This document shows, one piece after another, positions 24,121-36,049 of a stretch of DNA of 64,000 nucleotides. The position numbers and the translations under genes were made by a program. The stretch spans positions 6,565,249-6,629,248 of the forward strand of contig JAJEKV010000041.1 of NCBI GenBank assembly GCA_021234155.1, written 5' to 3'. This DNA comes from Isoetes taiwanensis (lineage: Eukaryota > Streptophyta > Lycopodiopsida > Isoetales > Isoetaceae). Positions within the stretch are counted from its first letter, which is position 1. Each line of letters begins with the position of its first letter. The notes below the pieces were generated by a model that saw nothing but the letters and a program-made list of their open reading frames with translations, did no database searches and was not told the DNA's origin.

Positions 24121-24250
24121 TATGTAAAGCTCAATTCTACAAATTGAAAGCAAACAATCTTAATGTATGGTGTAAGTTGAAAGATATCCACAAATAACCC
24201 AAAATAAAAAAAGACAATTTAGGTAAATAACATGCAATCCAGCTTCAGAA

Positions 24251-24535
24251 TTAAAAAAAAAGGTGTTTTTTTTTTTTTTGGGGGGGGGGAGGAGATGATT
24301 GATAGATAGATGGATGGATGTGAGCATATTCGGAACAATGTATGAAAACATGATGTTCGTCCTTGACATGTCCTGATGTGCATACCCTACATAAATGGCC
24401 TTCCACCGGGGTCTTTGTCCACCTTCCTGCCTCTATTTCCAGCTTGTTTGAACCAGTCCAGTATCTTGCTATCAGCTGTCTATGCACCCTTGGTATGCTC
24501 GCCTTCATGTATCTTTGATTTTCATATATATTCAT
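24251..24535 (-). pseudogene. LINE ORF2 C-terminal zinc-finger fragment
   Basis: The minus-strand frame contains LIARYWTGSNKLEIEAGRW followed by CRVC...DEHHVFIHC, the C-x2-C...H...C pattern of the zinc-binding domain after plant LINE reverse transcriptases. The NQLEIEVGR version is found at 56.2 kb. It ends in a homopolymer-rich stretch near 24270-24290. Reverse transcriptase proper is missing. Confidence 0.6.
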
Positions 24536-24539
24536 GTGG

Positions 24540-25415
24540 TTAACCTTTTGTTTAATATTGCTGCATTCTTTTTCCAGGTTCTGCCCACAAATGGTCGATT
24601 GCTATCTTTTCTAACAGAGTTCTTACTTCGTGCTTTTCACTAGGCCAGTTTGCATCTTCTAAAAATAAACCCTGCAAAAATTTAAAGCTAAAATCAATGG
24701 CAAATCATACAAAAGTTTATAAAAGTATACTATTTTCCTTCCTTACTCATCTTTCCTTAGGTCTCGTCCTTTAGACTGAATCCGTTTAGGAAAAATTCCA
24801 AATATACCCCTCAAGTTTGTAAAAATTCCAAAAAAACCCTCCAATATACTTTGTTCAATTCGTTTGGTATAGGAGGAGGCTTTTTTGGCACTGGTTAAGG
24901 CTATGATTGCCTTATGGTATTATATTCAAAATAATAGTTTTTTACATGTGAGAGAAGCTTAAAAAGACCCAGAGAGTAAGTCTAGTTATTACTGTAAGAC
25001 TATAGTATCATAGCAATTATGAAATGATAATTGGGAGTGCTAGGGACTAGGGGAGATAATCATTGTTTCATTGGAGATGCACCACTTGTCTATTCGTTTA
25101 TCAAGTTGCATGATGCAAGATGTGACTCATTTCCATCAAGGACTGCTCTGCATTTAGTACTAAGCATTCCCCCCATTTTGGTGGCTAAATGCACAAGAAG
25201 GAATACTATATTGATGGCATAAAAGAAGAAGAATTGGTAGGCAAAAAATATATGTTTCCTATAGCGTTGACAAATAGTGGCAAATTATTTTGGTGGATCC
25301 CAAATCACGATAAACTATTCTTTTTGTTAACATCTACTTGCTTTTCATTTTCTATACCGCAACTGAATGAGGAATGTACGAATATTATAGTCACATCTAT
25401 GCTCTCCAGGCATTC
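24540..25415. other. No gene recognised
   Basis: AT-rich, no identifiable frame or repeat. Confidence 0.5.
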
Positions 25416-25419
25416 ACTC

Positions 25420-25492
25420 TTAGAGGTAGATTCGAACCACTGGCACAAGGACTTTCAATTCTTTGCTCTAACCAACTAGGCTATCTAGACGA
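25420..25492 (-). repeat. tRNA-derived SINE head or tRNA pseudogene
   Basis: On the minus strand, TAGCCTAGTTGGTTAGAGC matches a pol III A box and GGTTCGAATCT a B box, with 26 bp between them. The acceptor stem does not pair, so it is not a working tRNA gene. The body downstream was not delimited. Confidence 0.5.
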
Positions 25493-26029
25493 GAATGATT
25501 AGCAACTAATACTACATGTACAACCTCATTTAGTTTGATTATTTTGGGATCAATACCTAACATACGCGTTTCTAGGTCATTGATCACCCATTCTCATCGA
25601 TTCCATTATTTAAACAAAGGTTAGGGAATGAGAATTAATCATATCATCTAATAAAGCAGAACAAAAATAAAAAATAAATTCTCAAACCAGCCCTTAAGCC
25701 CAAAACTCACCACCTAATTGGGCTTGCAAAAGCAAGAAATCCAGAGATAGTCCATGCGAAGTTTAAGTTACAAAAGCAAGAATTTCTTTGGACCGCTCTG
25801 CTCAGCAACACTATATCAATTCCTCCGTTGATCGCCCTCAATCAAGGAACATAACCAAGTCCATGGTTACATCCCTACTTGAGTCCACAACTAGAAATCT
25901 CAACCCCAGCCCTTAAGGCTAAACGTTTTATTCAAGTCCAACCCTTAAGACAAAAGTTTATGAAAATGGTATGATTACCAAGATCAACTATTATGATGCA
26001 ATCATAATAGCTATGTCAAGATGTTCTTT

Positions 26030-26280
26030 TCTGCCAGGCGACTGACATGCGCATCAACTTGGCCAAGACCAAGGTGGTCATATCATCCGCACGACAACCA
26101 AGGTTCTTCACCCTCACTTATCGAGGCCAGAATGTGGAATCCGCTTGCAAATATTTGGGAGTGGAGTTTCCATCTGCCATGTACTGGGACACTTCCATCC
26201 GACTATGAGCAGCAATAGACTGGAAAGCATTTTATGACGGATTTTCCCGCATCCTCATCATCCGGCCTCAAAGGCAAAGA
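26030..26280 (+). pseudogene. LINE reverse-transcriptase fragment, same family as the 0.9-6.5 kb LINE
   Basis: The frame reads DMRINLAKTKVV...YRGQNVESACKYLGVEF and stops after about 60 codons. The nucleotide text is clearly similar to 2270-2000 (minus) of the first LINE, including a shared AAATATTTGGGAGTGGAGTT. Both ends are cut off. Confidence 0.8.
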
Positions 26281-26289
26281 TGGGACCAG

Positions 26290-27445
26290 TTTTGATGCTA
26301 TTCCAAGCAAAAGAAAGAAGGAAAAAAAAATGGACGAGAAATTTTGAGAAAATTTTGAGAATAAGAAGATATGAAAAATTGGAACAATGTAAAAAAGAAC
26401 CATGGAAAAGATGTAGGAAAATAAATAGGATGCACCACTTTATTCAAGAAGGTAATAAAAAAAGCTTCAAGACATCTTGCATGGGGGAAGAGGTCTCTAA
26501 TACCATCTTCCCAGGGCTGCCACTACCCTTGCTCCATGTGAGATTCTAGAGCCCTAAAAAGAGAGGAGGAAAACAAGTCCCCTCAAAATATTTATAATTT
26601 TTGTACATCAATATCGGCCGTCCACTTGTCACGATCGTGTCCATCCTTTTTGACAACTCATCAATCTCCCCAAATTTGTCTTCTTCTCCCTTTAACAACT
26701 TTGTCTTTTTTCGATAACAATAGGCACAATTTGATTAAGGCCGTTAAATTGTAACAACAAATACAAATGAATCTAGGCCCTTGATCTTCTCCCCCCCTCT
26801 TAGACCATTAGATAGTAATTCTTCCATGCTGACCGGGATTTTGCCAAAAATTCGGTCAACATCACGCCCAAACAAAAGATGTGGTCCGTCCCCTCGGCCG
26901 CCAACTTCAAAACTTTTCATATTTCAAGTATAATAAGTTAGTCTTATTTGGCACAAAGAAGGGCAACTGGGGGTTTTAAGGATCCCATCGAATCTATTAA
27001 GAAAATGGGGGTTTTAACAGACCCTCCAAACCTATTAAAAGTTATAATAATTTAGAGTTTTTAAGGTGTACTCCAATACCAATATTTATGTGCTATGAGA
27101 AAGATTTAAAAAAGCAATGCCAGTTTTGGCCTTGGGTTAGGGTTTAAATGCAATGGGCAATGGTCTTAGAGAGAGGGGTACATCCAAAAAAATGTCTTAG
27201 GCAAGACAGATGAAGAATACAAAAAATAGTATGACATGAATGGTGGGAAAGATTAATGGGGTAAAAAGCAAAGGATAAGATAGCTCATAAATAATTCATG
27301 GGCCAAAATAGTCGCGAGATGTAGTAAGAGAAAAGAAATTAAAAGAATGGTAAGCAAAACAGAACGTGGAAACAGAAAGGGGCAAATTGTTTCTTTTCTT
27401 GATATGGGCGCAACGAACTACAGGCGGCTAGGTGGCTATGGCGGA
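26290..27445. other. No gene recognised
   Basis: Purine-rich and AT-rich text without recognisable motifs. Confidence 0.5.
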
Positions 27446-27449
27446 AGCA

Positions 27450-27690
27450 AGATTCGGCAGGGAGAGAATGGCTATGGATTCGGTAGGCAGAGCAAGGCGG
27501 CGATTGGATTCAGTAGGCAGAATGGCGGCTATGGCAACTTCTCTTCTTATCTCCTTCTCTTCCCATCTCTTTTCTTGACTCCTACACTGCCTATTCTTTC
27601 TTGGAGGTGGCAATGGCAGAGACAAAGGCTATGGCAGTTGGATTCAGCAGGCAGAGAATTGCTATGGTTGGATTCGGCAGGATGGAGCAC
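27450..27690. repeat. Minisatellite around GATTCGGCAGGCAGAG
   Basis: Variants of GGATTCGGYAGGCAGAG with GGCTATGG recur near 27452, 27477, 27505, 27640 and 27668, with an unrelated stretch between the third and fourth. It directly follows the ubiquitin fragment on the minus strand. Confidence 0.6.
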
Positions 27691-27695
27691 GGCAT

Positions 27696-27893
27696 GCCTC
27701 CTCTGGGCCTCAAAACAAGATGAAGGGTAGACTCCTTCTGAATATTATAGTCAACCAAGGTCCTGCCATCTTGAAGCTGCTTTCCAGCAAAAATCAACCT
27801 CTGCTGATTAGGAGGAATTCCTTCCTGCCTTAACATTATCAATAGTATCAGAGCTCTTCACTTCAAGAGTAATGGTTTTACCAGTAAGAGTTT
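27696..27893 (-). pseudogene. Ubiquitin gene fragment
   Basis: On the minus strand the text encodes ubiquitin from Lys6 on ([19 protein letters not shown], then NVKA), loses about 14 bp (residues KIQDK) with a frameshift, and continues as [17 protein letters not shown] to HLVLRPRGG. The C-terminal diglycine is present and followed by non-ubiquitin residues. Substitutions relative to plant ubiquitin include D39N, E52Q, A57V and L73P. The 5' side is cut exactly at the first base of the adjoining LTR (27894), so residues 1-5 are missing. The matching 5' part was not found beyond the other LTR. It is a pseudogene. Confidence 0.85.
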
Positions 27894-28481
27894 TGTTACG
27901 GCACAAGCTCAGGGGAGCGACGCAGAGGATTTGCAGAGATGAACAAAGTGGCAAAGGTGTTTGTTAGCATTTTGAAATCTAAATGTGTGGTGGAATTAAA
28001 GCAAGAAGCTATTTTAATATAAAAGGCAACTGCCTGCTAAAAAAAGGCTAGTCTTGGAGAGGTCTATAAATAGAAGTTAAACTTCAATTGGATATATCTT
28101 AGCAATCAGAGCTGCGATTGAGGCGATTTTACTTCATTGGAACCGACTCAGAGTCTAGTTTCCAATTGGAATGGCACATTCTATAATTCGTCCATATGAG
28201 AGAGTAATGGACGAAAATGTGATAAGAGGTCATAAATTACTGCAGCAGCGACATCACAATTTTGTAACCAAGTCTTTATGATCCGCAATTGATCCCAGAG
28301 AAGTTGTTCAGTTGAACAACAGAATTCTCAGTTTTGGGAAGAGCCACAGAGATCCTTTGCAGTGTTCGCAAATCTGAGCCCGATCGGTGGTGAATTTGTG
28401 CCAAAAGGTCTTGTTCCTGGGTTTTAAAGTTGTGTTCGATTAACTGTGACGACTAGTTTTGCAGGTAGAAAAGACAGTTCG
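27894..28481 (+). repeat. 5' LTR of the outer element
   Basis: About 590 bp, closely similar over its whole length to 42808-43397. It contains CTATAAATAGAAG (near 28067), a good TATA box for the element transcript. The 3' boundary is set by the end of similarity. Confidence 0.8.
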
Positions 28482-28488
28482 TATCAAT

Positions 28489-28500
28489 TGGTATCAGATC
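28489..28500 (+). promoter_or_regulatory. Primer binding site of the outer element
   Basis: TGGTATCAGATC just after the LTR matches the initiator tRNA-Met primer site TGGTATCAGAGC at 11 of 12 positions. Confidence 0.75.
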
Positions 28501-28808
28501 GTAAGTTGACCTTGTTGAAGTAATCTTGTGTTAGGCCTTCAACACGTTTCGAGATTAGCCAATTCGACGTTGTAATATATACCTGATGCCTAGGAAGTTT
28601 CAGAGAGGTTAGCCGGTTGATTTAACAGAAGGAAGGAAGAAACTGCTGTTGTTCTTGATGCAGGAAAAGTAAGAAAGAACAAGAGACAAAAGAGATTGTC
28701 CTGAGCAGTTGGAGTCAAGAAGATATTGAGCAAGAAAGCATGCTTTGCAAATGATCTGAAAGATCCATCCCCAATTTGACAAAGAGAAGACAGAAGCCTA
28801 AGAGAGAG

Positions 28809-30295
28809 TGTGACGTCCCCTACTCGTATACGATGCCCGCACCGTATACAAACAGGAGTTCATCCCCCGCACCAGCTCCACACTGATACAGGGCCCTCCA
28901 CATATCACTGTGACCGTCTAGAGTCCACAGTGGGAAGAGTGAAGGGGTCATTTTACCCCGTCTCCCTCAGGGTCTACCTAGCTGCGGAAGCGTAAACATA
29001 CACGTCAGTAACATAACATCATATATCCACCTCGAAGGGTGGCACATCAACATCTGCGTAGACGAAGATCAGCACAATACAAAGGAAGTTTCTACCCAAG
29101 GCTCAGACTCCAGGGGATGACTGACTAGCTTGGGTCTCCGAGTTCGGTCGCGGGCATTTAATCATGACGATGGATTGGGCTGGCATAAGAACATGGCTTA
29201 GGGTTGTCCACTCCATCCGCCCCTCCTATGCACACTTTGCAGAGTAGGTTGAAAAGTGTTGGGACCTGGATCAGCCTGCGGGTGCATAGCCAAAGGGGCT
29301 ATTCCCCAAAGTTACATCTCCCAGTCCCGATGGGGCGGTAGGGATCACTCCCTCCGTAGATCTACATGTCGACCCAAGGTGACTAGAGAGCCACTGCCCT
29401 TATTCGACTTAACCCACTGGAAGGTGAACACCTGTCGAGCCCATGCCTTACCCACACTCAGTGGCAAGCCATTAGACCTAGTCACTCTGATCCCCGGTAG
29501 ACTTTACACGCCAGAGGGATCGGTCAAGGGTCCTCATTCTAAGCCAGTCTGGCCCCTTCACCCACAACCAGGTGGGCTCCTGTACACAGGCCGAATTCTA
29601 GTAATGCACTAAGAGGGACTAGCTAGGAGTATCATCTACTAAGCTTTAAGTCTCTACCCCCCTTCCCAATACAATGAGTCCACATAATATATCCGTCCAT
29701 CATATGAACATAAGTAATAAGAACTAATCTAATACATAGAGTTAGGTTCTTTAGTTAGAGTCAATGTCGGGACACCTTGCTTATTACTAAGGGCGATTTA
29801 ATAGGCTAAACCCTCTTTGGTTCAAGGCCGGAATAAGGTTTAGGCTATTCAATCGACCAAATACCTGATCCCTGGTTCACTCCTCTTGATCCGAAGGCAT
29901 CCATGTCTCTGTTCTGCTTCGGGATGCGGTCGGAAGGATGATCTGACAAGCTGGGGCGCAATGGCAGATCGTGGGAGTTGGAATTGACTCCTCAGGCGCG
30001 CGAATCGGAGCTCGGGAGGTCTGTGGGCGAAAAAGGGAATGTTAGGGTTTGGTGCCTTATGTAGGCTATCAGTTAGGTTTAGGGTTTCCATGACCTTGGT
30101 CTACCTTTAATGGGTTAAAGGTCTAAAGGTGCGCGCATTGCTAAGTGTGCGCATCATTGCAAGTTGCCCCCTAGGGCGTCCTTGCTTGGGTACACGCGTC
30201 GGCATTACCGCGTCGATTGGGCCGGCGATATGCGGCGTGGATTTGCAAAGATGCGGTATACGTCTTGGGACCGTATAGCGTACTGGAACGTCACA
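28809..30295 (-). repeat. 3' LTR of the chromovirus
   Basis: On the plus strand it starts TGTGACGTCCCC and ends GGAACGTCACA, so the ends form a short inverted repeat (TGTGACGT/ACGTCACA). It is paired with 40798-42277. Confidence 0.9.
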
Positions 30296-30308
30296 TTCTC
30301 CCCACCTT
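30296..30308 (-). promoter_or_regulatory. Polypurine tract of the chromovirus
   Basis: On the minus strand AAGGTGGGGAGAA directly precedes the LTR start, the position of the plus-strand primer. Confidence 0.8.
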
Positions 30309-31128
30309 GAATTGATGCTATCCGCTGCATCTTGGGTCTCCCCACCTTGGGATCTTCTTAACCTGCAATCAACCTCGTGCATACCACATACTTTACTTGT
30401 TATTATAGTTATACATTTAATAGGATTACCTTAAGGTAATATTTATAGAACATTATTATACTATTATTCAATCCAATAGTTATCACTTATGTCATTATAA
30501 CAATAACTCCTAATGTTTCGGTTTATTATTATTTATACAATTATTCCTCGAGGTACTCTTTATTCCTTGCAACACATTACAACAAAATTGTGTTGCAACA
30601 AAATTGTGTTGACCTCCTGGCCCTCTGGAGCGCTCTATTGGCCTGCAGGTCAACACTACGTTAGTACCATTAATATTAATAAATTTTTTGGTTATATGGT
30701 GACCATCCCTATCTACATGAATGCATGGCTAATCTCCCGGCGTAGGAAGAGGATGATTCTTCCATCTTGGCCGAGGAGACAGCGCCTATAATGCCTATAT
30801 GGCGCTCATGCCTACACCTTTAGTTGCCCAGCGTGGAGGATAGGTCCTTCCCGTATATGGGGCGTGAAGGCCAGATTCCTCCTATCAAAGCATATATGGG
30901 GCTAGAGGTGCTTTTCCTATCAATGCATTCCTCAATGACCTCCTTTCTCTCGAGGTCGTCTACTTCCGTGGGACAGAAGTAGACTTTCCAAGCAGAACCG
31001 CGGTCATGCCTACATTGACATTACACCACGTCCTAGAGATCACCGTAGTAATCTCATCATCGGTAACAACGCATGCAACCCTTACCTCATAGGTTGCATG
31101 CGTAGATTATACTTAACTAGGCTAGCTA
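30309..31128. other. Chromovirus 3' untranslated region
   Basis: Between the stop of the chromodomain-bearing pol and the polypurine tract. No frame of interest; AT-rich. Confidence 0.5.
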
Positions 31129-34100
31129 TTAATCTACACAGATCGACATGCCTGAGCCGATTTCTTCGGAGATGACCTTGCCGTCCCATTGCTCCATAAA
31201 CTGTGGGTATTGTTTTTCCAGATCTCTTTTAAGTACCCATGTGGCGTCTTCCACTGGCAAGTGTTTCCACTTGACCAAGTATTGGATGAACTCCGATCTC
31301 CTTGTTTTCTTGAAGGCTTTATCAAGAATTAGCTCTGGAACTATTTCTAACTGCTCTTCTGTCATTTCCAACATCGTTGGTGTATCCAAAACTTCCTCTG
31401 GATTGGGAGTATGCTTCTTCAGCAGACTCACGTGGAAGACTTTGTGGATCTTTAAGTGTGCTGGCAAGTCTAACTTGTAGGATTGGTTACCCACTCTTTG
31501 GACTATTCTGAAGGGTCCAGCCCACCTTGGAGCAAGCTTCTTGCAATTTCCGATGCGGAGTTTCGCCTGCTTCACTTTGATCTTGAGCCATACATCCTCT
31601 CCAACTTGGAATTCTCTGACTGTCCGGTGTTTGTCGGCAATGCTCTTCTGCCGACTCCTTGCTGCTAGAAGATATCCTCGAACTTCTTCCACAAGCTGCT
31701 GCATGTCGCTCAACATCTGCTGCGAAACTTCCACTTTTGACACGGGATTGTGCCAAGTGTCTGGAGTTAGGCATTGATAGCCGTAGTTGATCATGAACGG
31801 CGACATTTGGGATGATTTGTGCTTGGTGCTATTGTATGCAAACTCCACCAAGTGAATAAATTCCTCCCACATCCCTTGCTTGTTCCAGACATAGTTTCGG
31901 AGCATGTCTTCCAATATTCTGTTGATACGCTCCGTTTGCCCATCCGTCTGTGGGTGATAGGCCGTGCTCATGGATAGCTTCGTTCCAATCGTTGTGAAGA
32001 GATCCTGCCAGAAGGCACTCATGAACTTCGGATCTCGGTCAGAGATAATTTCCCTGGGCATGCCATGGAGTCTGAAGATCTCTTTGGTGAAGAGCTTTGC
32101 CGTATCCATAGCTGTGTCCGTGGTCCTGGGCCATCTTCGACAATTTGTCGACCACGACCATCAAGGCATCCTTACCTCTTACTGTCCTTGGCAGTCCTGT
32201 TATAAAGTCCATGCTGACGACCTCCCACTTAGCGTTTGGCACCGCTAATGGTTCCAATGCCCTTGGTATTCGAAGTTGTTCTGCCTTTGTTTGCTGGCAT
32301 AGCTGACACTCCTTGATGTAGCGGGCTATCTGCTTCTTCATTCCCGGCCAATAGTAGCTGCTACGCACTTTAAAGTATGTCTTCATGAATCCTGCGTGGC
32401 CGGCTATTGGGCTGTTGTGGGTGTCGTGGAGGATCAACTTTCTTACTCCAGATGATTCCGGCACGCACAACTTGTTCTTATGGTATAGGAGGTTACTTTC
32501 CTTCTTAAAATTTTTGAAGGTTTCCCTCTCCTTATCCGTTCTCGCTTCCTTGCACAAGCTTGCCCATACTTCCTTGAAGTCCATGTCCGTTGGCAAGGTT
32601 TCTTCTATCTTTTTCCCGAAATCGCTGAAGAGAGTCGAGATTGCGTTGCAGTGCACCCTGGTTGTCAGTTGATGCCTTGAAAGCGCATCTGCTACCACAT
32701 TAAGCTTCCCGGGCTTGTAGACTATCTCAAAGTCGTACTCCTCGAGAAACTCCATCCACCTTCGCTGCCTCAGATTGAGATGTGGCTGCGTGAATACGTA
32801 CTGGAGGCTCTGGTGATCAGTGTCCAGCTGGAACTTCCTCCCTAAGAGGTAATGCCTCCAGATTCTCAATGCCCTGACAACTGCTAGCAGCTCTTGGTCA
32901 TGCGTCGGGTAACGCGTTTCGGCGTCGTTCATCTTCCTTGAGTCGTACGCTACTACCCGTTCTTTTTGCATGAGCACTGCACCTGTGGCTATCTTGCTTG
33001 CGTCCGTCGCCACTAACTTGTCCTTTTCCGGGTCTGGCAGGGTTAAGACGGGGGCGGTTGTTAAAGCTTCCTTTAACAATTCAAATGCTGCCTGGGCTTT
33101 CTTGAGCCAATGGTCTGCCCAATTTTTCACTTTCTCCGCCTTTGTCAAGTCTGTCAGTGGGGCTGCTATCTTTGCGAAGTTCTTCACGAACTTTCTGTAA
33201 TACCCTGCTAGGCCAAGGAAATTTCTGACCTCATGGACGTTCTTTGGTGCCGGCCATTGGATTACTGCTTCAATCTTGGCGGGGTCTGTCGAGATTCCTT
33301 CCGCTGAAATCACATGACCGAGGTATTCCACCTTTTCTGTTGCGAAGTGGCACTTCGACAACTTGGCATACAACTGATGCCTTCTTAACTTCTCGAACAC
33401 CTTTCTTACGTGTTGTACATGCTCTTCAACAGATTTGCTGTACACCAGAATATCGTCGAAGAATACTATCACAAAGGTGTCCAAGTATTCTCAGAAAATG
33501 TCGTTCATGAGTCTCATGAACGTAGCTGGGGCGTTAGATAAGCCTAAATGGCATTACGGTGAACTCGTAATGCCCATACCGGGTTCTGAAAGCCGTTTTG
33601 TGGATGTCCTCTTCCTTTATTCTGATCTGGTGATACCCTGACCTTAGGTCGATCTTGGAGAAGACCTTTGCCCCTTGGAGCTGATCCATCAGGTCGTCTG
33701 ATCTGGGGAGTGCGTACTTGTTCTTGATGGTGTGCTTGTTCAATTGTCTGTAGTCTATGCACATCCTCAAGCTTCCATCCTTCTTCTTGACAAAGAGGAT
33801 GGGTGCCCCAAATGGTGAGACACTAGGCCTGATGAAGCCTAGATCGAGCAATTCTTGGAACTGCTTCTTTAGCTCCGTGAGTTCATGTGTGGTCATTCTA
33901 TATGGGGCCTTGCTCGTCGGCTTGGTCCCTGGTTCGAGTGCTATCTCACACTCCACTCCCCTGTAAGGAGGAAGCTTCTCGATCTCATCTGGAAAAAGAT
34001 CGTGGAACTCCGTGATCAAGTTGGCGATTTACTTGGGCAACTTGCTGAGCACTTTGTCTTCTTTGCTTCCCTCCGACTCGGGTTCCTCAACCTCGAGTTT

Positions 34101-34867
34101 GAAGATGTATGCTACCTGCTCACTCTTTATAGACTTGAGCAGCTTCTTAACAGACATACACTGCATGATGGGAGTAACTCCTTTACCTGTGATTTCAATG
34201 GCTTTGCCGTCGGGTGTTGGGAAGGTCACCTTCCGCTTTCCACAATCAATGATGGCCCCTGCAGGCCCAAGATACTCCATTCCAATGATCAAGTCATACT
34301 TGCCAATGCCCATTACTTACGCCCCATCCGGATATTAATCCACGGCAAGTCGATGTCGAAGTTGATCCTTTTTCCAGGTGTATGTCTTCTTTGCTCAAAA
34401 CTTGCCAAGATTACGAGTCTTGGTTTGGACTTTAGGGGTTTCAATTTCAACATTTCAACCATCCTCGGGGATGCGAAGTTATGGCTACTTCCGGAGTCTA
34501 TCAAGACTATGAAAGACTTGGCCTTTGCCTTCCCTATTGTGGAGATTACCTTATACTGGGTCTCTGCCTGTTCTGTATCTATAGCAGCGAAGATGTGGCA
34601 CTCACCCTGAATGTAATCGCGTGCCTCCTCGCCGTCTTCGTCGTGAGTGTCCCATCCGCCCAGATGCGCGGTGGCCGAGCTCATAACAAATGGGCGGTTC
34701 ATTTGTTGGTTGGCGGTGGAAACATCTAAAAGCGGCTGCTTCTCTATGCATTCCTGCCTTTTCTCCTTGGGCATCGCCTGTAAGAAGGACCGTACTGCTT
34801 TCGAGTAATTGGAACCTTCTTGTTTGTCCTTGAAGAACACACCTTTCTTTCCTGCTTTGTTTCCCAC
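31129..34867 (-). pseudogene. Chromovirus pol: protease, RT, RNase H, integrase, chromodomain
   Basis: Order on the minus strand: protease with IVLIDSGSSHNF (34.5 kb); linker YDLIIGMEYL; reverse transcriptase with [33 protein letters not shown] and catalytic FFDDILVYS; RNase H with [13 protein letters not shown] and the DTDHQSLQY end; integrase zinc domain (H...H...CQLC) and core with [17 protein letters not shown] and HPQTDGQTERIN (D, D, E); then a chromodomain YLVKWKHLPVEDATW followed by YPQFMEQ. Defects: frame change near 34313, TAA at 34029, shift near 33535, TGA near 33495, and a shift with loss of codons near 32120. The chromodomain defines a chromovirus; in known cases it guides integration to marked chromatin. 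The copy cannot make a full polyprotein. Confidence 0.92.
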
Positions 34868-35850
34868 AGTTTGCTATTGTATGGGGACTTTCTTTGGACT
34901 TGGGCTGGCTGCCCTAGGGACTTGTAGCTCCTGTTGCTTTCCCTCTATCGATAGTAAGGCTGCCTCGTGTGTTGTTCTCGGCCCGAATCCTTACAAACTA
35001 ATTGCTTTGGATTCTGCTTCCGATACTGTTTTAGGGTCTATTGCCCTTACAAGTTTCCTGATTTCCTCGTTGAGCCCTTCTATGTAGCTTTCCCTTTGCA
35101 TGTTTCTCGCTTCGGCTTAGACACATACTGACCTTAGTCTCATGAACTCTTGATTGTATACGCACCATCTTGTATCCCTGGCGCAATCTGTAGAAGCTTT
35201 AGACTTGTGTTCAGAGGAACATAGTGGTTCTTAAAGCTTTTGAGAACTTCTTAAATCGGCATGCATCTCTTTCAAACCATGGGCCTTGGCATAGCCCTTC
35301 CACCATATCGTCGTGCGGCCCCCTTCGGGTTGGTTGTTGCCACCACTGCCTCTATCCTTATCCTTCATGCGTAGGCATTGCCATACTAAACTCATTTAAA
35401 TCGAGCCATGCCTCTGCCTCTAAGCCGGATCTGTTCTCGCCCTAGAACTGTTTGAGTTTCCGGGCTTTCCATACATTGCCGAGCGCTGAATCCACCTTCT
35501 TCTGGTAATCCAGGGCCTTAGTGTCCTTCTGTCTGCCGTCTCTACGGTCCGGCGCCTGCTCGGCCTCTTTCTCGGACTCAGAATCCGAGGTCGAGCTTGA
35601 GTCGGAGGTCTCTGTGCTAGGGGACCTCCTTCTCTTACTCCTCCTCTTGTCTTTCCCCGACTTTTGGGGTGTCGTTTGTGGCCCGGATGATGCTTGGGCT
35701 GCTAGTAGGGCCTTTATCTGGTCCAGCTCTGTTCGCATCTGCGACATCTCCTCTTCAAATTGTCGGGGACCATATCCTTGAACGAGGTTCCTTTGAAGGG
35801 GTTGTCTGTCGGGGGTCTCTTCATCTGTTGGGCCTTACGTTACTTTCGAC
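34868..35850 (-). pseudogene. Chromovirus gag, degraded
   Basis: An open piece of about 100 codons (35747-35442, extended upstream in frame to about 35845) has a helical start (QFEEEMSQMRTELDQIKALL) and then a Lys/Arg/Ser-rich stretch and DYQKKVDSALGNVWKARKL. Downstream to 34868 the frame is broken many times. Neither the usual gag core motifs nor a CCHC zinc knuckle could be seen. Assignment rests on position directly before protease. Confidence 0.6.
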
Positions 35851-36049
35851 CGATTCGTTGTTCCCTATCTGCATACACAATTGGTCATGGCTGTACAGTT
35901 AGTTTTATTTTGTTCTCTTGCATTATATGTGTTGTTGGTATAGTTGCGGGACAAAAATACATCAACAAAACATTTAAAGTGCAAAAGAAGTTATATTCAT
36001 ATTATATAATATGTTAATATAAAAGGACTTCCGGGATCAAGATTCCTAA

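Noticed and set aside
25420..25492. Functional tRNA gene
   Set aside because: A and B boxes are present but the acceptor and anticodon stems do not pair.
27347..27730. Glycine-rich plus-strand frame
   Set aside because: It runs over the minisatellite and opposite the ubiquitin fragment; the ubiquitin match on the minus strand explains the right part.
30513..30791. Frame inside the chromovirus 3' region
   Set aside because: On the strand opposite to the element, no motif; a chance frame.
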